NCBI RefSeq assembly: GCF_016428645.1
Contig: NZ_JAELXW010000029.1
Coordinates: 1-48,491 of the forward strand
Source: Glycomyces salinus
GTDB lineage: Bacteria; Actinomycetota; Actinomycetes; Mycobacteriales; Micromonosporaceae
Direction of reading: 5' to 3'
Length of the DNA: 48,491 nucleotides
Shown here: piece by piece, positions 31,558 through 38,689 of the stretch
Layout of the letters: the number at the start of each line of letters is the position of its first letter
How positions within the stretch are numbered: the first letter of the stretch is position 1
The notes under the pieces: generated by a model
Told to the model about the DNA's origin: nothing
Databases searched by the model: none
What the model saw: the letters and a program-made list of their open reading frames with translations, nothing else
Position numbers and translations under genes: made by a program

Positions 31558-31716
31558 ATGGAGAAATGGGAGTACTTCACCGCACCGCTGCTGATCCACA
31601 ACACCAAGCAGATCCTCGACACGTTCGGGGAGGACGGCTGGGAACTGGTCACGGTGCTGCCGGGGCAGAACTCGGAGCAGCTGGTGGCCTACTTCAAGCG
31701 CAAGAAGGAGTCGTGA
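31558..31716 (+). CDS. DUF4177 family small protein (Rv3678A-like)
   Basis: 52-residue cytosolic protein that matches DUF4177: EKWEYFTAPLLIHNTKQILD, then FGEDGWELVTVLPGQ, ending in a basic tail FKRKKES. Function unknown. It is immediately upstream of a RidA gene (1 nt between stop and TTG start), as Rv3678A and Rv3678c are neighbours in M. tuberculosis. The longer open frame upstream (from 31393) is antisense to the membrane protein gene and is not credible. Confidence 0.85.
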   Translation: MEKWEYFTAPLLIHNTKQILDTFGEDGWELVTVLPGQNSEQLVAYFKRKKES

Positions 31717-31717
31717 G

Positions 31718-32200
31718 TTGGTCGACATCACCGCATCGCTCGAACGCATGGGACTGACGCTGCCTCAGGTCGTGCCGCCGGTGGCCGCATACCGCCCGGC
31801 CGTGGTCTCGGGCACCTATGTGTACGTCTCGGGCCAGCTGCCGATCGTCGAGGGCGAACTGGTCGAGACCGGCAAGGTCGGCGCCGAGGTCTCTCCCGAG
31901 CGGGCCTACGAGCTGGCGCGGACCTGCGCGCTCAACGGCCTGGCCGCGGCGCTGTCGGTTGCGCCGAAGCACGGGATCTCCCGAATCGTCAAGGTCGTCG
32001 GGTTCGTCGCCTCGGCCCCTGGCTTCAGCGGCCAGCCGGGGGTCGTCAACGGCGCCAGCGAGTTCCTCGGCGAGGTCCTCGGAGGCGCCGGCGAGCACGC
32101 CCGCAGCGCCGTCGGCGTCTCGGAGCTGCCCCTGAACGCCCCGGTGGAGGTCGAGCTCATCGCCGAGACCGCCCCCACCGCGAAGGTCGTCCCGGTCTGA
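31718..32200 (+). CDS. RidA family protein (Rv3678c-like)
   Basis: 160-residue RidA/YjgF/YER057c-type protein of the longer actinobacterial group. Typical features: VVPPVAAYRPAVVSGTYVYVSGQLP, a middle helix pair, KVVGFVASAPGF and the C-terminal NAPVEVELIAE with the substrate-pocket Glu. Canonical RidA deaminates reactive enamines and imines; the catalytic Arg of that branch is not obvious here. TTG 31718 is supported by AAGGAG 7 nt upstream and coupling to DUF4177. Its stop abuts the convergent FAH stop (TGATCA). Confidence 0.9.
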   Translation: MVDITASLERMGLTLPQVVPPVAAYRPAVVSGTYVYVSGQLPIVEGELVETGKVGAEVSPERAYELARTCALNGLAAALSVAPKHGISRIVKVVGFVASAPGFSGQPGVVNGASEFLGEVLGGAGEHARSAVGVSELPLNAPVEVELIAETAPTAKVVPV

Positions 32201-33292
32201 TCAGCCGATCGCGGGGGCCACGCGGGTCTCGACCTCGCCGAGCGCGACGGTCGTCCCGCGCGGCCCCGGCGCGGTCGCCGAGATCCGGACGACGTCGCCG
32301 TCGCGCAGCTGCCACTGCCCGCCGACGCACTCGCCGGAGCCGAACAGCAGGCCCGGGCGCAGCACGCCGCCGCCGGCGGTGATCTGCGCCAACTGCTGCG
32401 CCGGCGTCCAGTACTGCGTCCCGAACTGGGCCCCGGCCACGGCCACGCCGTTGACCGAGATGCTCAGGTCCACATCGAAGCCGTACCGGTCGGACTCCTT
32501 GAGGTAGGCGGGCGTCTCGAAGCCCTGCTCGGGGGCGGCGGTGCGGGCCGCGCCCAGCGACTCCAGGGGGGTCACCCACGCGCTCATCGAGGTCGCGAAC
32601 GACTTGGAGGAGAACGGGCCCAGGCCGCCGTCGAACGAGGCGAAGTCGCGGGCGGTCCAGTCGTTGAGCAGGACCGCGCCGAACACGTAGTCCTCGAAGG
32701 CGTCCGGTCCGACCGGACGCCCCAGTTCGGACTCGGCGCCGACGATGAAGCCGACCTCGGCCTCGATGTCGAGCGCGCCGGTTGGGCCGAACACGACCTG
32801 GCCGTCGCTCTCGCGGCGGTGCCCGGCCGGGCGCACCAGGTCCATGCCGGAGGGGACCACGGTCGAGGCCCGCCCGTTGGAGGCCATCGGCTGCCACCGG
32901 CGCGAGTCCGGGACCCGCTCGGTGAAGTCCACGTAGTCGGTCACCAGCAGCGGCGCGTGCATCCGCGCCTCGGCCAGCGGGGTGACCCAGTTCTGGGCCG
33001 GGCCCTCCAGGTCCGGTTCCGTCAGCGCCTGCACGACCTGCGTGCGGACCTGGCGCCACACGTCCCGGCCCAGGCCGATGAGGCGGTTGAGCGCGGGGTC
33101 GCGGAGCGCGGTGCAGGAGGCGCAGGTCTGGCAGTCCCCCGACAGCACGGCCTTGTGCAGGTCGAGGATGTGGTCGCCGATGCGGACTCCGATGCGCGGC
33201 AGCGGCTCGGCCTCGGTCGAGAACACCCCGAAGGGCAGGTTGTGGATGTTGTAGGGGCTGTCCTCGGCGCCCGGCACCCAGCAGGTGGTCAC
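32201..33292 (-). CDS. Fumarylacetoacetate hydrolase family protein
   Basis: 363 aa, resembling fumarylacetoacetases: HNLPFGVFST near the N-terminus, metal-site residues in DYVDFTE and later EAEVGFIVG, VLLNDWTARDF, SSKSFATSMSAWVTPLESL, YWTPAQQLAQITAGGGVLRPG and LFGSGE. The true enzyme hydrolyses fumarylacetoacetate in tyrosine breakdown; this protein is shorter (usual about 400-430) with a trimmed segment after the NDW motif, so the substrate is uncertain. GTG 33292 follows GGAGGAG at 6 nt. No homogentisate dioxygenase is nearby. Confidence 0.87.
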   Translation of the reverse strand: MTTCWVPGAEDSPYNIHNLPFGVFSTEAEPLPRIGVRIGDHILDLHKAVLSGDCQTCASCTALRDPALNRLIGLGRDVWRQVRTQVVQALTEPDLEGPAQNWVTPLAEARMHAPLLVTDYVDFTERVPDSRRWQPMASNGRASTVVPSGMDLVRPAGHRRESDGQVVFGPTGALDIEAEVGFIVGAESELGRPVGPDAFEDYVFGAVLLNDWTARDFASFDGGLGPFSSKSFATSMSAWVTPLESLGAARTAAPEQGFETPAYLKESDRYGFDVDLSISVNGVAVAGAQFGTQYWTPAQQLAQITAGGGVLRPGLLFGSGECVGGQWQLRDGDVVRISATAPGPRGTTVALGEVETRVAPAIG

Positions 33293-33352
33293 GTGGTCTC
33301 CTCCGTCGTCGCGAAACGATTACGAAGGATTAACGAGCGGGAGGGCTCCCGG

Positions 33353-34177
33353 TCACTCGGCGCGACGGTGCCGACGGACAACTGTGAACCAGGCCACCCA
33401 GCATCCGACGGCGACGAGGGCGAAGAACACCCGGGCGCCGAAGGCGATCTGACCGCCCAGCAGCGCCGGAAGCGCGAAGACGACCGCCAGGCCCAGCAGG
33501 ATCGACCGGCCCAGCGCGCCGCGGAACAGGCCCGGCCCGTAGAGCTTGGACCGCCACTGCGGGTCCTCGGGATCGGCGTCGACGTGGTCGCGCCGGGTGC
33601 GCCTGGCCTCGGGCGGCAGCGGATGCGCGGGGGCGCCCCCGCCGCCGGGCTCCAGGTCGGCGGCGGCCTCGCGGCTGCGCCTGGCCAGGTCGTCCATGTC
33701 GAGGCTCTCGGCGACCGCCGCGAGCGCCAGGTGCGTGCGCGGCTGGTCGGGGGCGAGGTTGACCGCGTTCCAGGCCGCGTCCAGGGCCGGCTGCCCGGCC
33801 CCGGCCCGGCGCGTGATGAGCGCGTAGTGGACTTGGTGGATCCAGCTGCGGCGGTCCAGCTCCAGGAGGCTGTTGGCGGCCTGGAGGGCCTCGTCGCGGC
33901 GTTCGGCGTCGGCCAGGGCGTAGCCGCGCACGATCAGGGCGCGGCGGTGCTGCGGGTCGTGCGCGAGGGAGGCCCCGGCGAACACCAGGGCCTCGTCGGG
34001 GTCGCCCTCGGCGAGGGCGACGACTCCGGCCATCGCGTTCGCCTCGGGCGAGAACGGGTCTATCCGCAGGGCCGCGTCGACCTCGGAGCGGGCGTCTGGG
34101 AGGCGGTCGAGGTCGTACATGAGCTCGGCGCGCTCGAGGTGCTCGGCGACCGTGCGCCGCGTGGGGTCTGCGTCCAT
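33353..34177 (-). CDS. TPR protein with C-terminal membrane helices
   Basis: 274 aa. Residues about 10-170 form four to five tetratricopeptide-like pairs (for example ARSEVDAALRIDPFSPEANAMAGVVALAEGDPDEAL, then ALIVRGYALADAERRDEALQAANSLLELD). A Pro/Gly-rich linker leads to two transmembrane helices (about 218-262) and a basic end HRRAE. It probably serves as a membrane-tethered scaffold facing the cytosol; partner unknown. GGGAG precedes ATG 34177. It is on the same strand as ispF and carD upstream. Confidence 0.8.
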   Translation of the reverse strand: MDADPTRRTVAEHLERAELMYDLDRLPDARSEVDAALRIDPFSPEANAMAGVVALAEGDPDEALVFAGASLAHDPQHRRALIVRGYALADAERRDEALQAANSLLELDRRSWIHQVHYALITRRAGAGQPALDAAWNAVNLAPDQPRTHLALAAVAESLDMDDLARRSREAAADLEPGGGGAPAHPLPPEARRTRRDHVDADPEDPQWRSKLYGPGLFRGALGRSILLGLAVVFALPALLGGQIAFGARVFFALVAVGCWVAWFTVVRRHRRAE

Positions 34178-34202
34178 TGAATCTAAATCTCCCGAATGGG
34201 AA

Positions 34203-34688
34203 TCAAAGCCTGTAGAGCAACGCTACCGCGGTCGCGGCCAGACCCTCGCCTCGTCCGGTGAAGCCGAGGCCGTCGGTGGTCGTGGCCGACAGCCGCACGG
34301 GAGCTGCGGCGGCCTCGGAGAGGGCCCGCTCGGCCTCTTCGCGCCTGGGGCCGATCTTGGGCCGGGCGCCGATGACCTGGACGCTGACGTTGCAGACTCC
34401 CCACCCGGCCTCGCCGACGAGGCGGGCGGTCTCGGCCAGCAGCGCGCGGCCGGAGGCGCCGGACCACTCGGGCCGGGAGGTGCCGAAATTGCTCCCGAGG
34501 TCGCCGAGGGCGGCCGCCGAGAGCAGGGCGTCGCAGGCCGCGTGGGCGGCCACGTCGCCGTCCGAGTGCCCGGCCAGCCCGGGCTCGCCGGGCCAGTCCA
34601 GGCACGCCAGACGGCATGGACGCTCGGGGTCGAAGCGGTGCACGTCGCTGCCGTGCCCGACGACGACCGGTGGAATATCGGAACGCAC
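34203..34688 (-). CDS. ispF: 2-C-methyl-D-erythritol 2,4-cyclodiphosphate synthase
   Basis: 161-residue IspF, a trimeric zinc enzyme of the MEP isoprenoid route that cyclises CDP-ME 2-phosphate. Metal ligands are in GHGSDVHRF and [26 protein letters not shown]; also visible are PKIGPRREE and the C-terminal [21 protein letters not shown] 34688 is the only sensible start, 29 nt after the carD stop, but it has no clear Shine-Dalgarno. In mycobacteria carD is followed by ispD then ispF; here ispD is missing from between them. Confidence 0.93.
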   Translation of the reverse strand: MRSDIPPVVVGHGSDVHRFDPERPCRLACLDWPGEPGLAGHSDGDVAAHAACDALLSAAALGDLGSNFGTSRPEWSGASGRALLAETARLVGEAGWGVCNVSVQVIGARPKIGPRREEAERALSEAAAAPVRLSATTTDGLGFTGRGEGLAATAVALLYRL

Positions 34689-34717
34689 TCGGGTGAAAAC
34701 GCTGATGGGAACGGAGG

Positions 34718-35215
34718 CTAGTTGACCGGGGCCTCCGAGAGCAGCACCTTGTCGAGGATGTTCTCGGCCTCGTCTTTGACGCAGTCCTCGGCGAGGGCGA
34801 TCTCGCCGACGAGGATCTCGCGGGCCTTGGAGAGCATTCGCTTCTCCCCGGCCGACAGACCGCGTTCCCGGTCGCGCCGCCACAGGTCTCGAACGACCTC
34901 GGCGATCTTGAGCGGGGAACCGGAGGCCAACTTCTCCACGTTGGCCTTGTAACGCCGCGACCAGTTGGTGGGTTCCTCCGTGTGAGGGGCGCGCAGCACG
35001 TCGAAGACCTCTTCGAGTCCCTCGGCGCCGACCACCTCGCGGACGCCGACGAGTTCGACGTTCTTGGCTGGAACCTTTACTGTCAGGTCGCCCTGCTCGA
35101 CTCGCAGCACGAGGTATTCCTGTTCGATACCGCCGATGACGCGAGTTTCCACAGCTTCAACGAGTGCGGCCCCGTGGTGGGGGTAGACAACGGTCTCGCC
35201 GACACTAAAACCCAT
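34718..35215 (-). CDS. carD: CarD-family RNA polymerase-binding regulator
   Basis: 165-residue essential-type global regulator. The N-terminal Tudor-like RNA-polymerase interaction domain ([21 protein letters not shown] ... [21 protein letters not shown]) is followed by a helical DNA-binding domain with the conserved Trp85 of [16 protein letters not shown] that stabilises the open promoter complex. Length matches M. tuberculosis CarD (162). ATG 35215. It likely leads a carD-ispF transcript, and ispF lacks its own ribosome binding site. Confidence 0.96.
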   Translation of the reverse strand: MGFSVGETVVYPHHGAALVEAVETRVIGGIEQEYLVLRVEQGDLTVKVPAKNVELVGVREVVGAEGLEEVFDVLRAPHTEEPTNWSRRYKANVEKLASGSPLKIAEVVRDLWRRDRERGLSAGEKRMLSKAREILVGEIALAEDCVKDEAENILDKVLLSEAPVN

Positions 35216-35465
35216 AGGATCGAAACCCCTTTCGCTGTGTCTAGCCTAACACGTCACCGGGTTGATACCCGACAGCGGAGTGCCATGAATTCCCTGGTCA
35301 ATTGGTATGTGATCGACTACTCTACGGCACCTTGGCGTTCCCGGTCGGACAGAGCGCCCCCAAATGAGAGGCTCGTCGCTTCCGATCGGCGATTCCCGTC
35401 GAGTGCGGATGAGAGCCACTACTCCGCCCGCGACGGGCCTGAGGTACCGGTCCGGCACGGTCGTC
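35216..35465. promoter_or_regulatory. carD/lipoprotein divergent gap
   Basis: No gene seen. A TAGGCT hexamer on the minus strand at 35238-35243 is a likely carD -10, giving a leader of about 20 nt. The remainder shows no clear palindrome or repeat. Confidence 0.4.
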
Positions 35466-35471
35466 TAGGCT
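35466..35471 (+). promoter_or_regulatory. Candidate -10 box of lipoprotein gene
   Basis: TAGGCT; transcription would start near 35478 and leave a leader carrying GGGAGG before GTG 35510. Confidence 0.45.
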
Positions 35472-35509
35472 GTCGTCTGCAAGCTCTCGGGAATCAGGGA
35501 GGACCAGCA

Positions 35510-36319
35510 GTGGCCAGGGGAACGAGCACGGCGTTCATCGCCCGACGCACCGCGACGATCGCCATCGCCGCGGCCGCTGCCGCCGGGCTGGCGGCGTGCG
35601 GCGCGGGCCAGGTGACCAGCACCGACCAGAAGCAGAGCGCGATCGCCGGGGTCAACATCGACTCCGAGTCAGGTGAGATCGTCCTGCGCGACCTCCAGGT
35701 CGAGTTCAAGTCCGCCGAGGGCTACGAGATCGGCGACTCCGCGCCGCTGCGGGTGTGGATCTCCAACGAGAGCTCGGAGGAGATCAGCCTCACCGACGCG
35801 TGGATCGGCGGCGAAGGGGACAAGCCCGCGGAGGGCGCCCGCGCCGAGGGCCCGGCCGTCACGCTCGTGGCCGCCGAGGACGTCGAGAGCATCGGCGAGC
35901 CCCCGGCCGCCGAGGAGACCCCCGCCGAACCCGAGACCACCGAGGACACTGAGGGCGACGACGCCGAGGAGTCCGAGGACGGCGAATCCGACGCCGATGC
36001 CGGCGAGGAGACCGCCGAGGAGGACGCCTCCGAGGAAGCAGACGGCCCCGACGAGGGCGAGGCCGAGGAGTCGGCCCTGCTCGGGTCCGACGACATCGAC
36101 GTCGACATCGCCGCGCACGACTACGTCAGCCTCCACCAGGCCGACGGCGACGTCCTCGTCATCGAGGGCCTGACCGAGCCCCTCATCCCCGGCCAGGCCG
36201 TCACCGTCACCTTCGAGTTCTCCAACGGCGAGCTCGTCACCGCGAACGTCCCGGTCGGCCAGCCGATGGAGCAGGCCTCCCCCTCATACCAGGAGAACCC
36301 CGGCTTCGGCGGCCACTGA
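35510..36319 (+). CDS. Secreted acidic lipoprotein (LpqE-like position)
   Basis: 269 aa. An arginine-containing N-region and Ala-rich helix lead to lipobox LAAC (Cys near residue 27), so it is exported and lipid-modified. The folded parts are DSESGEIVLRDLQVEFKSAEGYEIGDSAPLRVWISNES and a C-terminal strand set (DGDVLVIEGLTEPLIPGQAVTVTFEFSNG); they read as one beta-sandwich split by a low-complexity Glu/Asp/Ala insert of about 90 residues (118-205). Its place beside carD matches lpqE in mycobacteria. Function unknown. GTG 35510 has GGGAGG at 7 nt. Confidence 0.85.
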   Translation: MARGTSTAFIARRTATIAIAAAAAAGLAACGAGQVTSTDQKQSAIAGVNIDSESGEIVLRDLQVEFKSAEGYEIGDSAPLRVWISNESSEEISLTDAWIGGEGDKPAEGARAEGPAVTLVAAEDVESIGEPPAAEETPAEPETTEDTEGDDAEESEDGESDADAGEETAEEDASEEADGPDEGEAEESALLGSDDIDVDIAAHDYVSLHQADGDVLVIEGLTEPLIPGQAVTVTFEFSNGELVTANVPVGQPMEQASPSYQENPGFGGH

Positions 36320-36322
36320 CGG

Positions 36323-37018
36323 TCAGTCGCGAGCCAGCGGCCAGCGCCGCTCCACCCGCTCGGCCCGGCCCGAACGCTTGAAGTACGCCTCCAGGCTCGC
36401 CGCGTCCTCGGCGTGCCAGCGCACCTGCGACTCGTGCAGCCCCCTCACGCCCAGCGAACCGACCTCCGGATACCGCCCGCCGATCGCGCGGGCCAGCGCG
36501 ACCGTGGCCGCGGCGTCACCGGCCGCCGAGTGCGCGTCCTCCAGCGGCACCCCGTAGTGCCGGGCGGTGACCCCCAGGGTCCGCTTGCCCTTCCGGTACC
36601 GGTCGACCCGCTTGTCCAGCACCGCCGGGTCGACCACCGCGGCCTTGCCCCAGTCGGGCTGCTCGATCCCGTGCCGGTCGAGCTCGTGGGACAGCATCGT
36701 CAGGTCGAAGCCGGCCCGGAACAGCACCAGCGGCACCTCGGCCTCGATCGCCGCCGACAGCTCGGCCGTGATCTCCCGCAGCGCCCCCTCGGGCGCCGCC
36801 CCCGACTCCCGGACCTGCGCGTCGGTGATCCCGTGGACCCGTGAGGCCCCCGGTGGGATCGGCACGCCCGGGTCGATCAGCCACACCCGATCCCGCCTGC
36901 CGCCGTCCGGCTCCACTGTCACCAGCGCCGCCTGCACGATCCGGTCATTGGCCACGATCACGCCGGTCGTCTCCGTGTCGAAGCCCAGTAGCGGGCCCTC
37001 GAACCATCTCTCGTCCAT
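36323..37018 (-). CDS. DEDDh 3'-5' exonuclease (DnaQ-like)
   Basis: 231-residue exonuclease of the DNA polymerase III epsilon type. ExoI GFDTETTG holds the Asp and Glu metal ligands, ExoII LFRAGFDLTMLSHEL the next Asp, and ExoIII HSAAGDAAAT the catalytic His and last Asp. It processes 3' ends of DNA or RNA in repair or turnover; it is a free-standing form without polymerase or UvrC parts. The C-terminal 45 residues are basic and unassigned. ATG 37018 lies 6 nt after TATGGT. Confidence 0.92.
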   Translation of the reverse strand: MDERWFEGPLLGFDTETTGVIVANDRIVQAALVTVEPDGGRRDRVWLIDPGVPIPPGASRVHGITDAQVRESGAAPEGALREITAELSAAIEAEVPLVLFRAGFDLTMLSHELDRHGIEQPDWGKAAVVDPAVLDKRVDRYRKGKRTLGVTARHYGVPLEDAHSAAGDAAATVALARAIGGRYPEVGSLGVRGLHESQVRWHAEDAASLEAYFKRSGRAERVERRWPLARD

Positions 37019-37024
37019 GGCGCC

Positions 37025-37030
37025 ACCATA
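37025..37030 (-). promoter_or_regulatory. -10 box of leaderless exonuclease transcript
   Basis: TATGGT on the minus strand, 6 nt before ATG 37018. Confidence 0.5.
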
Positions 37031-37123
37031 GCGACCGCCGCCGACAATCCACCGATATGCTCATGCCCGAGCGCATCAGTGCGCACCCTCTCAATGTGCC
37101 CGTATTCGTCCCCTGGAGGAACA

Positions 37124-38680
37124 TTGGACTTTCTCTCCCCCATTACTGACGCGATTCAGGAATGGGCAGACAATCTCAACGCCGACTTCGGCGACGCGGT
37201 AGGCGAGGTCAGCTCATTCGTGTGGGGCCCTTGGCTCCTCATCCCGCTCCTGCTCGCGGTCGGCGTCTACCTGACCGCGCTGCTCAGCGGCATCCAGGTC
37301 CGCCGCCTCGGCTACGGCCTGTGGCTGGCGCTGTTCAGGCGCCACGAGAAGGAGGGCACCGACGGCGACATCACCCACTACCAGGCGCTCTCGGTCGCGC
37401 TCGCCGCGACCGTCGGCGTCGGCAACATCGGCGGCGTCGGCGCCGCCATCGCCATGGGCGGGCCCGGCGCCCTGTTCTGGATGTGGGTGACCGGCCTGGT
37501 CGGCATGGCCACCAAGTACTCCGAGGCCCTCCTGGGCGTCAAGTACCGCAAGACCAACGCCAAGGGCCAGAAGTCCGGCGGACCCCAGGTGTACCTCTCC
37601 GAGGGCATCAAGGGCCCGCTCGGCAAGATCCTGGCGATGGCCTTCGCGATCTTCGGCGTCATCGCCAGCTTCGGCATCGGCAACGCCGTGCAGGCCGGGC
37701 AGGTCGCCACCGCCATCCAGGGCCAGCTTCCCGAGGACACGTTCTGGACCCCGTCGTGGACCGGCGTGGTCATCCTCGTGTCGGTCGGCCTGGTCATCCT
37801 CGGCGGCATCAAGTGGCTCGGCCGCGTGGCCAGCGCCCTGGTGCCGTTCATGGTCATCTTCTACCTCGCCGGGGCCCTGGCGGTCATCGTGCTCAACATC
37901 GACGTGCTCGGCACCGCGTTCGGCATGATCTTCGAGCAGGCGTTCACCGGCGCCTCGGCGGTCGGCGGGTTCACCGGAGCGGCGATCATGACCGTGATCC
38001 GCTACGGCGTGGCCCGCGGCATCTTCTCCAACGAGTCCGGTCTGGGCACCGGCGGCATCGCCGCCGCCGCGGCCAAGACCGACCAGCCCGTGCGGCAGGC
38101 GATGGTGTCGATGACGCAGACGTTCATCGACACGCTCATCGTGGTCACCATGACCGGCCTGGTCATCGTCGTCACCGGCGTGCTCGGCACCACCGAGGTC
38201 GTCGACGGCGAGGAAGTGCTGGTCGTCGACTCGGCGCTCACCCGATTGGCGTTCGAGACCGGCATGGGCGGCGCCGACACCACCGGCGGCACCATCGGCG
38301 GCCTGATCGTCGCGATCGCGATCGCCACGTTCGCGTTCTCGACCCTCATCGGCTGGTCCTACTACGGCGAGAAGTGCCTGGAGCGCTTCACCGGCCGGGC
38401 ACTGATCCTGCCCTACCGCATCGTGTTCGTCCTGGTCGCCTACCTGGGCGCGGTCACCAGCCTCGACCTGGTGTGGGGCTTCTCGGACATCGCCAACGGC
38501 CTGATGGCGCTGCCGAACCTCATCGGCCTGGTCATCCTCTCGCCGGTGGTCTACCGGGAGACCAAGAAGTTCTTCGCCAACCCGGACTGGAGAATGCTCC
38601 CGTCCGACGCGGTCAAGGCCGGAAACGGCCCCGACGAGGGCGGTGAGCCGGCCAAGACGGCTGACACACCCGCCCAATAG
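37124..38680 (+). CDS. AGCS-family sodium:alanine/glycine symporter (second copy)
   Basis: 518-residue membrane symporter, paralogous to the one at 10372 but clearly diverged. Motifs: ATVGVGNIGGVGAAIAMGGPGALFWMW, KSGGPQVYLSEG, VARGIFSNESGLGTGGIAAAA, and the late IGWSYYGEKCLE. About eleven helices. The N-terminus has an extra amphipathic stretch (LSPITDAIQEWADNLNADF). TTG 37124 is chosen because GGAGGA lies just before it; the longer frame from 37079 lacks a site. The stop TAG is part of a promoter-like TAGCAT for the next gene. Confidence 0.92.
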   Translation: MDFLSPITDAIQEWADNLNADFGDAVGEVSSFVWGPWLLIPLLLAVGVYLTALLSGIQVRRLGYGLWLALFRRHEKEGTDGDITHYQALSVALAATVGVGNIGGVGAAIAMGGPGALFWMWVTGLVGMATKYSEALLGVKYRKTNAKGQKSGGPQVYLSEGIKGPLGKILAMAFAIFGVIASFGIGNAVQAGQVATAIQGQLPEDTFWTPSWTGVVILVSVGLVILGGIKWLGRVASALVPFMVIFYLAGALAVIVLNIDVLGTAFGMIFEQAFTGASAVGGFTGAAIMTVIRYGVARGIFSNESGLGTGGIAAAAAKTDQPVRQAMVSMTQTFIDTLIVVTMTGLVIVVTGVLGTTEVVDGEEVLVVDSALTRLAFETGMGGADTTGGTIGGLIVAIAIATFAFSTLIGWSYYGEKCLERFTGRALILPYRIVFVLVAYLGAVTSLDLVWGFSDIANGLMALPNLIGLVILSPVVYRETKKFFANPDWRMLPSDAVKAGNGPDEGGEPAKTADTPAQ

Positions 38681-38683
38681 CAT
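38678..38683 (+). promoter_or_regulatory. -10 box of leaderless recD2 transcript
   Basis: TAGCAT begins with the stop codon of the symporter gene and stands 6 nt before ATG 38690. Confidence 0.45.
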
Positions 38684-38689
38684 CGAGTC

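Noticed and set aside
35864-36100. Acidic repeat array in the lipoprotein gene
   Set aside because: The Glu/Asp/Ala segment is low-complexity sequence without a regular repeat unit.
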